15,102 bases of DNA from Planctomycetota bacterium. GTDB taxonomy: Bacteria; Planctomycetota; PUPC01; JACPCR01. Shown here piece after piece: positions 1-6,923 of the stretch. Location: assembly GCA_030740295.1 (NCBI GenBank), contig JASLXP010001195.1, positions 1 to 15,102 of the forward strand, written 5' to 3'. The notes below the pieces were generated by a model that saw nothing but the letters and a program-made list of their open reading frames with translations, had not been told where the DNA came from and searched no databases. The position numbers were made by a program, and so were the translations under genes. Each line of letters opens with the position of its first letter. Position 1 is the stretch's first letter.

Positions 1-2
1 CT

Positions 3-87
3 CTGGTCGCGGCAGCTTTTGCTTTCATAGAGAGTTCATCGTGTCGTCCAGTGTTTCTGAACGCAGCTTTGAAAGCTGCGCGACCAG
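3..87. repeat. Inverted repeat with internal hairpin (REP-like)
   Basis: CTGGTCGCGGCAGCTTT at 3-19 pairs with AAAGCTGCGCGACCAG at 72-87, apart from one bulged base. Inside the right half, CGCAGCTTT (62-70) and AAAGCTGCG (72-80) form a perfect 9-bp hairpin around a single base. The same arm can therefore fold in two alternative ways. No uracil tract follows on either strand, so this is not a standard intrinsic terminator. The layout (long arms, nested shorter hairpin) resembles REP-type palindromes. The left arm is close to the window edge, so the element may extend further. The structure is seen directly; the REP classification is inference. It overlaps the 3' end of the small minus-strand ORF at 25-198. 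Confidence 0.6.
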
Positions 88-198
88 TTTCATCCGTGAC
101 GCATGAGCCCCCTCCAGTTGCTGGATCATAACTTTGAGCTCGCGGTGTTCGTCTTTGGTCAACGACTCTGTATCAGTGAGTGTGCTGTTATCTGGCAT
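25..198 (-). CDS. Small charged helical protein, possible coiled coil (57 aa)
   Basis: An ATG at 198 opens a 57-codon frame ending in TGA at 25-27. An AGG lies 8 nt before the ATG, giving a weak ribosome binding site. The product has no cysteine or tryptophan. It starts with a Ser/Thr/Asp-rich stretch (residues 1-15), then one predicted amphipathic helix (about 16-52) with leucine or isoleucine at heptad-like spacing and many Lys, Glu, Arg and Gln. Such composition is unusual for a random frame and suggests a real small coiled-coil protein. It lies 86 nt downstream of the HyuB-like gene in the same direction and could be the last gene of that transcript. The last third of the frame runs through the hairpin repeat at 62-87, which weakens the case. 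I recognise no family, and no function can be given. Confidence 0.42.
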   Translation of the reverse strand: MPDNSTLTDTESLTKDEHRELKVMIQQLEGAHASRMKLVAQLSKLRSETLDDTMNSL

Positions 199-284
199 GA
201 AGAAAACCTAGCAGAGCTGAGACGCCAGTCAAAGCCTGGAGAGTATCTGAACCTGATAGCAATCCCTCTTGGTCAAAAGCTCAT

Positions 285-1970
285 TCATCCACTATCTGTC
301 TCCCCTTCATTCAGACTCACCCCGTACACCTGTTCTGCGGCCTCACTCGATATCCGTTCATTTTGGACGTCAGTGGCTACTGCCTTGTCATCTCGGTCTC
401 GAGGATCTCCGTAGCCGCCTCCACCGGGCTGGCGGTGGTAGAGGATTTCTCCTTTCTTGATTTCCGTCGAGACCATCACGGGCAGCACCTCTTCGCTGTC
501 GTGGTGCTTGAGGATGCTGATGGAACTTCCTCCGGGCAGGCCACCAGCCAGGCCATAGGGCGGGTGGTCCCGGCGATCTGAACGAATCGTCAATGCGGCC
601 TCTCCTTCGAGGAGCTCCCATTCGCGCTCGACGGCCATCCCGCCTCGAAACTTGCCAGCGCCTCCGCTGTCGCAGACCAGGCCGTAGCGGTGAATGCGGA
701 CCGGATAATTGCACTCCGCTTCTTCGATGGAGATGTTTGCAGCAACATTGGCGGGATTGCAGAGCCCGTCGTTCCCGTCGCGGTCCGGGCGCGCTCCCCA
801 GGTCCCAGAGACCAGTTCGTAGTAGACGTAGGCGTCACGTGTGTTTGCGCGGCGGCCGCCGATGATGACCAGTGAGTTGCCCCCTTCACACGCGGCGAGC
901 ACTCGATCCGGAACGATTCCGGCCAATGCGCCGAGGATGGTATCGACGGTTCGGAATCCGGTGACGCCGCGCATGGATGAAGCGGCCGGCATTTCACCAT
1001 TCAGAACGGTGCCCGCGGGAACGACCACGTGAATTGGACGAAACATGCCGGCCGTGTTGGGCATGTCTGAATGCATGACGGCGCGGACGCACATGGCTAC
1101 CGCGGACGCGGTGAAGGAGAGGGTGCTGTTTATGGCGCCTGGCACCTGCGGCGAACTTCCGGAAAAGTCGGCCGTCAGCTCGTCACCTTCGACAGTGACG
1201 GTGCATTGAATTTTTACGCGCGGTCCGCCGCAGCCGTCGCTGTCCATGTAATCGACGAAGGTGCTGCTGCCGTCCTTCCATGAAGCAATCTCGGAGCGGA
1301 CGATGCGTTCGGTGTAATCGAGCAGTTCTGAAGAGCAAGCCTCAAAGGTGTCCCCGCCGTAACGCTCGACAATCTGGTGAATGCCCCGCTCGCCTGTGTG
1401 GCAGGCCGAGAGCTGTGCGCGCAGATCGCCCATGGTCATGTGAGGCACACGAATGTTGGCACGCAGCAAGGTGAAGAGTGATTCGTCCGGCTCCCCGCGA
1501 CGATAGAGCTTCAGCCAGGGGATGCGCAATCCGTCATGAAAGATCTCTTTATTGTCGCATGCAGAGCTGCCGGGAACGCGGCCCCCAAGATCGAGATGGT
1601 GCGCGGTGGAAACAGCAAAAGCGATGTGCTGTCCCTTCGAGAATATCGGCTTGACGATGAAGATGTCCGGGATGTGCATTCCGCCGTCAAAGGGATCGTT
1701 CAGGATGAATACATCACCCTCTTCGATGGAGTCTCCGAATTTGGCGAACAGTGTTTCCATGGCATAGGGCACAGACCCCATGTGCAGCGGGATAGTGGTG
1801 CCCTGGGCGATCTGTTCGCCCTTCGCGTTGCAGAGCGAGGTGGAGAAATCGAGGACGTCCCTCACGATGGTGGAGTAAGCAGTGCGGTAAAGCCCGACAG
1901 CCATTTCCTCGGCGATGGATGCAAGAGCGTTCTTGATGATTTCACGCGTGATGGGATCAATGGTCGCCAT
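285..1970 (-). CDS. Hydantoinase B / oxoprolinase family protein (HyuB-like)
   Basis: 561 aa, a usual length for the hydantoinase B/5-oxoprolinase C-terminal family. Members pair with a HyuA-type ATPase subunit in ATP-dependent opening of cyclic amides (N-methylhydantoin, 5-oxoproline) or in acetone/acetophenone carboxylase-type reactions, in the cytoplasm. Visible family landmarks are the N-terminal DPITREIIKNAL, the NDPFDGGMHIPD segment (residues 91-102), the HHLDLGG segment (124-130) and the C-terminal glycine-rich QPGGGGYGDP. No signal peptide is seen. I chose the ATG at 1970 because homology begins there and GGAG lies 7 nt upstream; a longer open frame to 2147 has no family similarity. 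The start overlaps the end of the A-subunit gene by 14 nt, so translation is probably coupled. Substrate specificity cannot be read from the sequence; carboxylase and hydrolase roles are both possible. Confidence 0.93.
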   Translation of the reverse strand: MATIDPITREIIKNALASIAEEMAVGLYRTAYSTIVRDVLDFSTSLCNAKGEQIAQGTTIPLHMGSVPYAMETLFAKFGDSIEEGDVFILNDPFDGGMHIPDIFIVKPIFSKGQHIAFAVSTAHHLDLGGRVPGSSACDNKEIFHDGLRIPWLKLYRRGEPDESLFTLLRANIRVPHMTMGDLRAQLSACHTGERGIHQIVERYGGDTFEACSSELLDYTERIVRSEIASWKDGSSTFVDYMDSDGCGGPRVKIQCTVTVEGDELTADFSGSSPQVPGAINSTLSFTASAVAMCVRAVMHSDMPNTAGMFRPIHVVVPAGTVLNGEMPAASSMRGVTGFRTVDTILGALAGIVPDRVLAACEGGNSLVIIGGRRANTRDAYVYYELVSGTWGARPDRDGNDGLCNPANVAANISIEEAECNYPVRIHRYGLVCDSGGAGKFRGGMAVEREWELLEGEAALTIRSDRRDHPPYGLAGGLPGGSSISILKHHDSEEVLPVMVSTEIKKGEILYHRQPGGGGYGDPRDRDDKAVATDVQNERISSEAAEQVYGVSLNEGETDSG

Positions 1971-4107
1971 GCTTCTTCTCCATGATGATGTTGGATGCGT
2001 CATCGAGTCGCGCAGACCAGCCAGGCGGAATGACAATGGTGGCATCGTATTCATCCACAAGGAGCGGTCCTTCGGTCTCGGTCGCCAGCTCGGCCCTGGA
2101 AGCCACTTGGACTTCTGTCGGTCCTTCGGAGCGAGGGAAGGTCGCAAGGCGAGACCCGCCGGTTGTGTCTGCGGTTTCAGGCTCTTTCAGCATCAAGTCA
2201 TCTTCCCGCTCCTCTCTTCCGATAAGGCGCACGGCGGTGATCTCGATGGGCGCTCCGGATTCCGAGCGGTGCCCGTACATCCGTTCGTGTTCTTCCTCGT
2301 AGCTTCGCCGCAGCTCTTCCATGGTTTCATCATTGATGGCATCATCTTCAATCCGCACGCGAATATCAGATATCTCTCCGACGAATCGCAGGTCTGCGAA
2401 AGCCTCGAACTGCAGACGGTCGTCATCTGCGGATTCCAATAGAAACTGCTTCTTCATTGCGGAGCGCATCTCGTCCACTCGACTTGAAATCTCGATCGGA
2501 TTCAGAGTCTCATCTGCCAGGCTGCAACTGCGGACATCGTGGCGTTCCAGTCCGGATGCCAGCAGTCCGACGGCGCTGAAGACGCCGGGAACGGGTGGCA
2601 CGATGACTCGATTGGTGCCGAGTTCTTCCGCCAACTGGGCGGCATGAATCGGACCGGAACCGCCGAAGGCCACCAGCACGAACTCGCGAGGATCGCGCCC
2701 ACGGTGGGTGGACACTTCTCTCAACGCTCGCAGCATCTCGGCGTTTGCGATCTGGTGGATGCCCAACGCGGCCTCCAACGAGGTCATCCCGAGGGGCCGT
2801 GCGATTATTTCCTCAATGCTCTGCCGGGCCGCGGCTTCATCAATCACCACATCTCCGCCGGCCAATTGGCCTGGCTTGATGTAACCGAGAACTACGTTGG
2901 CATCGGTAACGGTCGGTTCAGTTCCACCCCGCTGGTAGCAGGCGGGGCCCGGCACGGCTCCCGCACTTCGAGGGCCGACGCGCAATCCTCCGCCAGCATC
3001 GATGCAGGCAATACTGCCGCCTCCAGCGCCTACCTCAGCGATGTCGATACTCGGGGAGAGAATGAGCTCGCCGTCTCCGCCAGTCAGACGATTGCCCGCG
3101 GAAAGTGAAGAGCCTACCTCGTACTCCGGGCTGTAAGGGATGGCGCCATTCTCGATCATCGCTGCCTTCGCAGTAGTGCCGCCCATGTCAAAGCTGATGA
3201 TATTTCGGCATCCCGTGGCTTTCGCAACGTTGCCCGCGGCCAGCACACCGGCAGCCGGTCCGGATTCAAGAGCGAACACCGGCCGCAGCGCAGCATCCGC
3301 CGCAGGAGTCAGCCCACCGGCAGACTGCATGATCATCAGTGGGGCATGGATGCCTCGCTCCTGCAGGCCGCTCTGGAGTTGGTCCAGATAGCGGCGCATC
3401 ACTGGACGGACGTAGGCGTTGACCGCGGTCGTTGCCGTCCGTTCGTATTCGCGCCTCTGCATGATTACTTCATGCGAAAGGGAAACAGGGATGTGGGGCA
3501 GCTTCCTGTGAAGATGCTCCCCCACCTCGCGTTCGTGGTCGGGCGCAACGTAGGAATGAATGAAACAGACGGCGATGGATTCGACATTGTGCTCCAGGAG
3601 CTTTTCCACGATTGCGTCCAGCTCTTCCACGATGACGGGCGCCAACACCTCGCCATCCGCACTGACACGCTCTCCGAGCTCGAATCGGAGATACCTGTCC
3701 ACAATCGGGGGCGGCTTCTGAAAGAACAGGTCGTAAAGTTGCGGGGCCCGTATCCGTCGCAGTTCCAGCACATCCCGAAAGCCCTTCGTTGTAATGAGCG
3801 CAGTCTTCGCGCCCAGGCGTTCAAGAACGGCGTTGGTGGCGACTGTGGTGCCATGGCAGACCGTCGCGATGTCAGCGCGATTCGAATCATCCTCAGCGAG
3901 AACTTCATCAATTGCGGCAAGGACACCCACCTCAAAACCTGGAGGCGTCGAAGGAACTTTCCTCGTGAGCACGCGGCCGTCGGGGAGCGAGACAACCACG
4001 TCAGTGAATGTCCCACCAACATCAGCGGCAATTTTGATGGAAAGATCAGAATCGGTAATCAATGGTTCTTCGTCTTGGTCAGATTGCTCAAATAGCCGGC
4101 ATGACAT
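1957..4107 (-). CDS. Hydantoinase A / oxoprolinase family protein (HyuA-like)
   Basis: 716 aa; the ATP-binding partner of the HyuB-like protein encoded next. It belongs to the ASKHA-fold hydantoinase A/oxoprolinase family, whose members phosphorylate a carbonyl oxygen to activate a cyclic amide or ketone. The first phosphate-binding motif is DVGGTFTD at residues 29-36. It is followed by HGTTVATNAVLER (from 85), an ESGPAAG segment (281-287) and the second phosphate motif FDMGGTTAK (306-314). A C-terminal domain of about 180 residues follows. The ATG at 4107 overlaps the 3' end of the SDR gene by 20 nt. It has only a weak GCGG-type ribosome binding site, so coupling to SDR translation is likely. 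The frame stays open to 4164 but those residues lie inside the SDR gene. The first 24 residues are not conserved-looking, so a start slightly downstream is possible. The reaction is unknown beyond family level. Confidence 0.94.
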   Translation of the reverse strand: MSCRLFEQSDQDEEPLITDSDLSIKIAADVGGTFTDVVVSLPDGRVLTRKVPSTPPGFEVGVLAAIDEVLAEDDSNRADIATVCHGTTVATNAVLERLGAKTALITTKGFRDVLELRRIRAPQLYDLFFQKPPPIVDRYLRFELGERVSADGEVLAPVIVEELDAIVEKLLEHNVESIAVCFIHSYVAPDHEREVGEHLHRKLPHIPVSLSHEVIMQRREYERTATTAVNAYVRPVMRRYLDQLQSGLQERGIHAPLMIMQSAGGLTPAADAALRPVFALESGPAAGVLAAGNVAKATGCRNIISFDMGGTTAKAAMIENGAIPYSPEYEVGSSLSAGNRLTGGDGELILSPSIDIAEVGAGGGSIACIDAGGGLRVGPRSAGAVPGPACYQRGGTEPTVTDANVVLGYIKPGQLAGGDVVIDEAAARQSIEEIIARPLGMTSLEAALGIHQIANAEMLRALREVSTHRGRDPREFVLVAFGGSGPIHAAQLAEELGTNRVIVPPVPGVFSAVGLLASGLERHDVRSCSLADETLNPIEISSRVDEMRSAMKKQFLLESADDDRLQFEAFADLRFVGEISDIRVRIEDDAINDETMEELRRSYEEEHERMYGHRSESGAPIEITAVRLIGREEREDDLMLKEPETADTTGGSRLATFPRSEGPTEVQVASRAELATETEGPLLVDEYDATIVIPPGWSARLDDASNIIMEKKHGDH

Positions 4108-4849
4108 AACCGCCGCAGACCGGAATGTATGCGCCGGTAATGAAACTCGCCAGATCTGAAGCAAGGAACGCGACCACGTTTGCGATTTCCTGATCGGTGC
4201 CGCGCCTCTTCAAAGCCACATTCTTTTCATAGGAAGGATTGCTCTCTGTTCCGGCAGCCCGATCGCGGTCGCTGATGGTGAACCCTGGTGCGACCTGATT
4301 CACAGTGATCTGGTGTTCGCCGACCTCACGGGCAAGAACCCTTACGACCCCGTCGAGGCCACGTTTGCCTGCAACGTAAGCCGATTGGGTCGGAAAATTC
4401 TGCATTGCACACTCCGTGCTGATCGCTATCACGCGACCGTAATTCTTATCCACCATCGCGGGCACAAAAGCCTTGCTCATGAAGACGCTCTGCATCACGC
4501 ACGAACGAAATTGGCCCTCATAGTCATCTTCCTCCTGATCTAGAATCCGCTTCCACTGATACTGGATGACCGCGTTGTTGACGATGATTTCAGGCTGGCC
4601 AAGCTCGGTATGAACGCTGTCCCGCATGGCCATGATGGATTCAAGCTGAGTGATATCGGCCTGACATATCATTCCCCGAACACCCATCTCGCTGATTTCT
4701 TCACGCAGCTTCGCCGCCATCTCAACGTTCTTTTGATAGTGGATGACAACATCTGCCCCGCACGAAGCGAGCGTGCGTACCATCACTCGTCCGAGCGCTC
4801 CCGAAGCTCCGGTGACGACTGCTAACCTGCCTTGCAGATCAATTTTCAT
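4088..4849 (-). CDS. SDR family NAD(P)-dependent oxidoreductase
   Basis: 253 aa, typical of classical short-chain dehydrogenases with a Rossmann fold, acting in the cytoplasm on an alcohol or ketone. The cofactor motif TGASGALG is at residues 13-20, NNA at 91-93, the catalytic serine at about 144, and YVAGK (Tyr158, Lys162) supplies the active-site pair. The C-terminal segment FITGAYIPVCGGYVMPAI is the usual end of the family. The helix that normally carries the fourth catalytic residue, Asn, has none between 112 and 125 (Cys117/Val118 stand there). I chose the ATG at 4849 because AAGGA lies 7 nt upstream and the fold begins there; the upstream open frame belongs to the intergenic region. It sits between the enolase-superfamily gene (49-nt gap) and the HyuA-like gene (20-nt overlap), so it probably handles the same substrate series. 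Substrate not predictable. Confidence 0.93.
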   Translation of the reverse strand: MKIDLQGRLAVVTGASGALGRVMVRTLASCGADVVIHYQKNVEMAAKLREEISEMGVRGMICQADITQLESIMAMRDSVHTELGQPEIIVNNAVIQYQWKRILDQEEDDYEGQFRSCVMQSVFMSKAFVPAMVDKNYGRVIAISTECAMQNFPTQSAYVAGKRGLDGVVRVLAREVGEHQITVNQVAPGFTISDRDRAAGTESNPSYEKNVALKRRGTDQEIANVVAFLASDLASFITGAYIPVCGGYVMPAI

Positions 4850-4898
4850 GGTGAGTTCCTTCTTCTTCGGATGTTGAAACTTCTCGTTACCCGAAAGC

Positions 4899-6038
4899 TC
4901 ATTGAACGACAACCGGGTCACCAATCCGATAATTCTCGATGGCCTCTTCATCCGCAGCGACGCCGAGACCGGGCGAATCTGGAACAACGGCATGGCCATT
5001 ACGATACTCGATGGGCTCGGTCAGCAGGTTGTGCTCCCGGACAAGGTTGCCGGCCAGATCAGAACCAATCGTGCAACCAGGCAGAGCCGCCGCGAAATGT
5101 GCGGAAGCCATATCGCCCAAGCCAGTCTCCACCGAGCTGGAAAGCCAGTATGGCAAGCCACTCTTTTCGATAGAAGCGGCAGTGCTGATCTGATTCACCC
5201 AGTTTCCGCCCAGGTTGAAGACATCGGCAGCCTCAAGAGCGAGAGTCTCGCGGACACCTTCAGGCCGCGTGACTGAGACAGCGGTCGGAATGCCCGTCTG
5301 CCTCCGAATCTCTGCAACTTTAGGCTTGTTATAGATGGGATCTTCCAGCAGGACGTTGCTGCTCACTTCGAGCATGGCCCGTGCCCGTTCCACCGCGGCA
5401 TCGACAGTCTCCCATCGACCGTTCGGGTCAATGTTCAGATGAAAGTCCTCTCCACCCCCACGGAATACAGCTTCAGTGACCCCGGCGACATCAATGTCCA
5501 GGTGGGCCTTGAGCTTCAGCCCGCAGAAACCCCGCTGCCGCCCTTCCCTCGCAAATTCTTCTGCGCCTGCAGGGGTCCGGAATCCGCTCCAGTATTCCAC
5601 CCGGACTTCATCTCTGACCTTCTCGCCGAATAAGGAATAGAACGGGATGCGTCGGGCCTCCGCAGACCAGACCAGCGCGGCCGTTTGCACTTCCTGAAAG
5701 CGGACCTCCGGGCGAGATACTTCCAGACCCAGATGAGCCTTGGCTGGATCGAGGCCCCGGCAAGATTCGCCGACGAAATTGCGGGCGTAATCGATTACGT
5801 CCTCCGCCACCCTATCAGTCTTGTCGTACCGCCGGGAATCAGACCAGCCAACACTGCCATCGTCGCCCTGGACCTTGACAACCAGGAATGGCATGTCGCC
5901 GAAAAACGTGGTCGCCCCCCAACCGTTGTTAGCGTCCCTGGTCAACATCTGATCCGCGAATTCGGGGCAGTTGACACGTTCATATGGAATCGGGACGCGG
6001 ACCGGAATGAGTGTGATGCTCTTAATCTTGGCAGGCAT
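4899..6038 (-). CDS. Enolase superfamily (mandelate racemase/muconate lactonizing-like) enzyme
   Basis: 379 aa with the two-domain enolase-superfamily plan: an N-terminal capping domain (about 1-130) and a TIM barrel (about 140-350). Members abstract a proton alpha to a carboxylate with Mg2+ help, giving racemases, cycloisomerases or sugar-acid dehydratases. Visible active-site elements are KLK (Lys175/Lys177), a first metal ligand in NIDPNG (Asp204), a second in LLEDP (Glu232), and the barrel-end SSVETGLGDMASAH with Glu304. The segment that should give the third metal ligand reads IPTAVSVT (250-257) with no acid, and the following strand has NLGG instead of the usual N-x-K-x lysine, so the mechanism may be divergent. 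The ATG at 6038 has no Shine-Dalgarno sequence; a promoter-like -10 ends 5 nt upstream. It is first gene of the minus-strand operon. Dehydratase, racemase or non-canonical roles all remain open. Confidence 0.9.
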   Translation of the reverse strand: MPAKIKSITLIPVRVPIPYERVNCPEFADQMLTRDANNGWGATTFFGDMPFLVVKVQGDDGSVGWSDSRRYDKTDRVAEDVIDYARNFVGESCRGLDPAKAHLGLEVSRPEVRFQEVQTAALVWSAEARRIPFYSLFGEKVRDEVRVEYWSGFRTPAGAEEFAREGRQRGFCGLKLKAHLDIDVAGVTEAVFRGGGEDFHLNIDPNGRWETVDAAVERARAMLEVSSNVLLEDPIYNKPKVAEIRRQTGIPTAVSVTRPEGVRETLALEAADVFNLGGNWVNQISTAASIEKSGLPYWLSSSVETGLGDMASAHFAAALPGCTIGSDLAGNLVREHNLLTEPIEYRNGHAVVPDSPGLGVAADEEAIENYRIGDPVVVQ

Positions 6039-6043
6039 GCAGG

Positions 6044-6073
6044 AATATAAAGCTATCGGGCCTTCGTTGTCGA
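6044..6073 (-). promoter_or_regulatory. Candidate promoter giving a leaderless transcript
   Basis: On the minus strand TCGACA (6073-6068) and TATATT (6049-6044) each differ from the sigma70 consensus by one base and are 18 nt apart. Only five bases (CCTGC) separate the -10 from the ATG at 6038, so transcription would start at or next to the A of the start codon. No purine-rich ribosome binding site is present in the 20 nt before the ATG, which fits a leaderless mRNA for the enolase-superfamily gene. Boxes and spacing are seen; the use of this promoter is inference. Confidence 0.4.
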
Positions 6074-6160
6074 TTTCTCCGTGCTGGTCTTCTCGGGGGC
6101 ATTTGATAAAAGGGCGTCAACACGGAATTTCATTCTGTCAAAGCCCACCTGAGGAGCCTT

Positions 6161-6820
6161 ATGGATTTAACCATCAAAGAAGTCAGCGAATCCATTGACA
6201 TAAGCGCTGAATGGAATGATTCGCCATGGAGCGGAATTCAGACGAATCTGCTCAACGAATATATGGGCGAACTGCCGGAACACAGGCCCCAAGCTGAGTT
6301 TAAGATCGCATGCGACGACCGTTGCATTTACGTGTTCTTCAAGGTGAATGACAGATATGTTCGGGCGGTTGCCAATCACTATCAGGATGACGTTTGCCGG
6401 GACAGTTGCGTCGAATTCTTTTTCGCCCCAGGCAGGGATGTAACAGAAGGCTATTTCAATCTTGAAGTTAACTGTGGTGGGACGGCGCTATTTCATTTTC
6501 AGGAAAAGCAAGGCCAGGGAGTCATCCCAATTCCAGAAAGGGATTTTGAGAAAGTAGCATTGGCTCATTCACTGCCGGAGTTCATTAATCCAGAATTAGT
6601 AGAACCGACGACATGGACAATAAAATATGCGATACCGTTCGACATCCTGCGTGACTATCGGTCGTTTTCAGAACCTGGATCGGGAGTTGTCTGGCGCGCT
6701 AATTTCTACAAGTGTGGGGATCGAACTTCTCATCCCCATTGGCTGGCGTGGTCGCCGGTCGACTTTCCGCAGCCGCATTTTCATCTGCCGGAGTTTTTTG
6801 GGACAGTCACATTTGAATGA
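6161..6820 (+). CDS. Stand-alone CBM9-like (DOMON-type) carbohydrate-binding protein
   Basis: 219 aa, one domain of the carbohydrate-binding module family 9-like / DOMON-like beta-sandwich class. Evidence is the pattern AEFKIACDDRCIYVFFKVND (about residues 45-64), then DDVCRDSCVEFFFAP (75-89), YFNLEVNCGG (97-106), WTIKYAIPFD (about 151-160) and the closing WLAWSPVDFPQPHFHLPEFFGTV. These spaced strands with 'D-D-x(4)-D-x-VE-F-F' are the usual signature. No catalytic domain and no signal peptide or anchor are attached, so it appears to act in the cytoplasm or to be exported by an unseen route. GAGGAG lies 4 nt before the ATG, a strong ribosome binding site. It is transcribed away from the enolase/SDR/HyuAB operon across 122 nt and converges on the beta-helix gene. 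Ligand unknown; sugar or sugar-acid binding is the family expectation. Confidence 0.82.
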   Translation: MDLTIKEVSESIDISAEWNDSPWSGIQTNLLNEYMGELPEHRPQAEFKIACDDRCIYVFFKVNDRYVRAVANHYQDDVCRDSCVEFFFAPGRDVTEGYFNLEVNCGGTALFHFQEKQGQGVIPIPERDFEKVALAHSLPEFINPELVEPTTWTIKYAIPFDILRDYRSFSEPGSGVVWRANFYKCGDRTSHPHWLAWSPVDFPQPHFHLPEFFGTVTFE

Positions 6821-6834
6821 CTTGCGGGATGAGC

Positions 6835-6912
6835 TCGTAGCCACAGTCTGCCAGCCTGTAGGCTCTCATATTAATTTAGCCTGGCTCACAGGCTGGCAGC
6901 CTGTGGCTACGA
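6835..6912. repeat. 24-nt near-perfect inverted repeat (REP/BIME-like)
   Basis: The arms 6835-6858 and 6889-6912 are reverse complements at 23 of 24 positions (core GTAGCCACAG/CTGTGGCTAC followed by CTGCCAGCCTG/CAGGCTGGCAG). The 30-nt loop itself carries AGGCT (6860-6864) and AGCCT (6878-6882), so AGCCT/AGGCT occurs several times and smaller hairpins can form within each arm. The element fills the 103-nt gap between two convergent genes, starting 14 nt after the CBM9-like stop and ending 11 nt before the beta-helix stop. It could stop or stabilise both transcripts, but no T-tract is seen. REP-like identity is inferred from form and position. Confidence 0.75.
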
Positions 6913-6923
6913 CGTTTCGGGCC

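Noticed and set aside
103..414. Plus-strand open frame of 103 codons at the left edge
   Set aside because: Antisense to the small helical ORF and the HyuB end; product has no domain and no ribosome binding site.
1971..2147. Longer N-terminus for the HyuB-like protein
   Set aside because: It is a frame-shifted reading of the HyuA C-terminus; the family sequence starts at the ATG at 1970.
3346..4095. Plus-strand open frame of 249 codons opposite the HyuA-like gene
   Set aside because: Antisense shadow: the minus-strand frame has clear family motifs throughout, while this product has none and no ribosome binding site.
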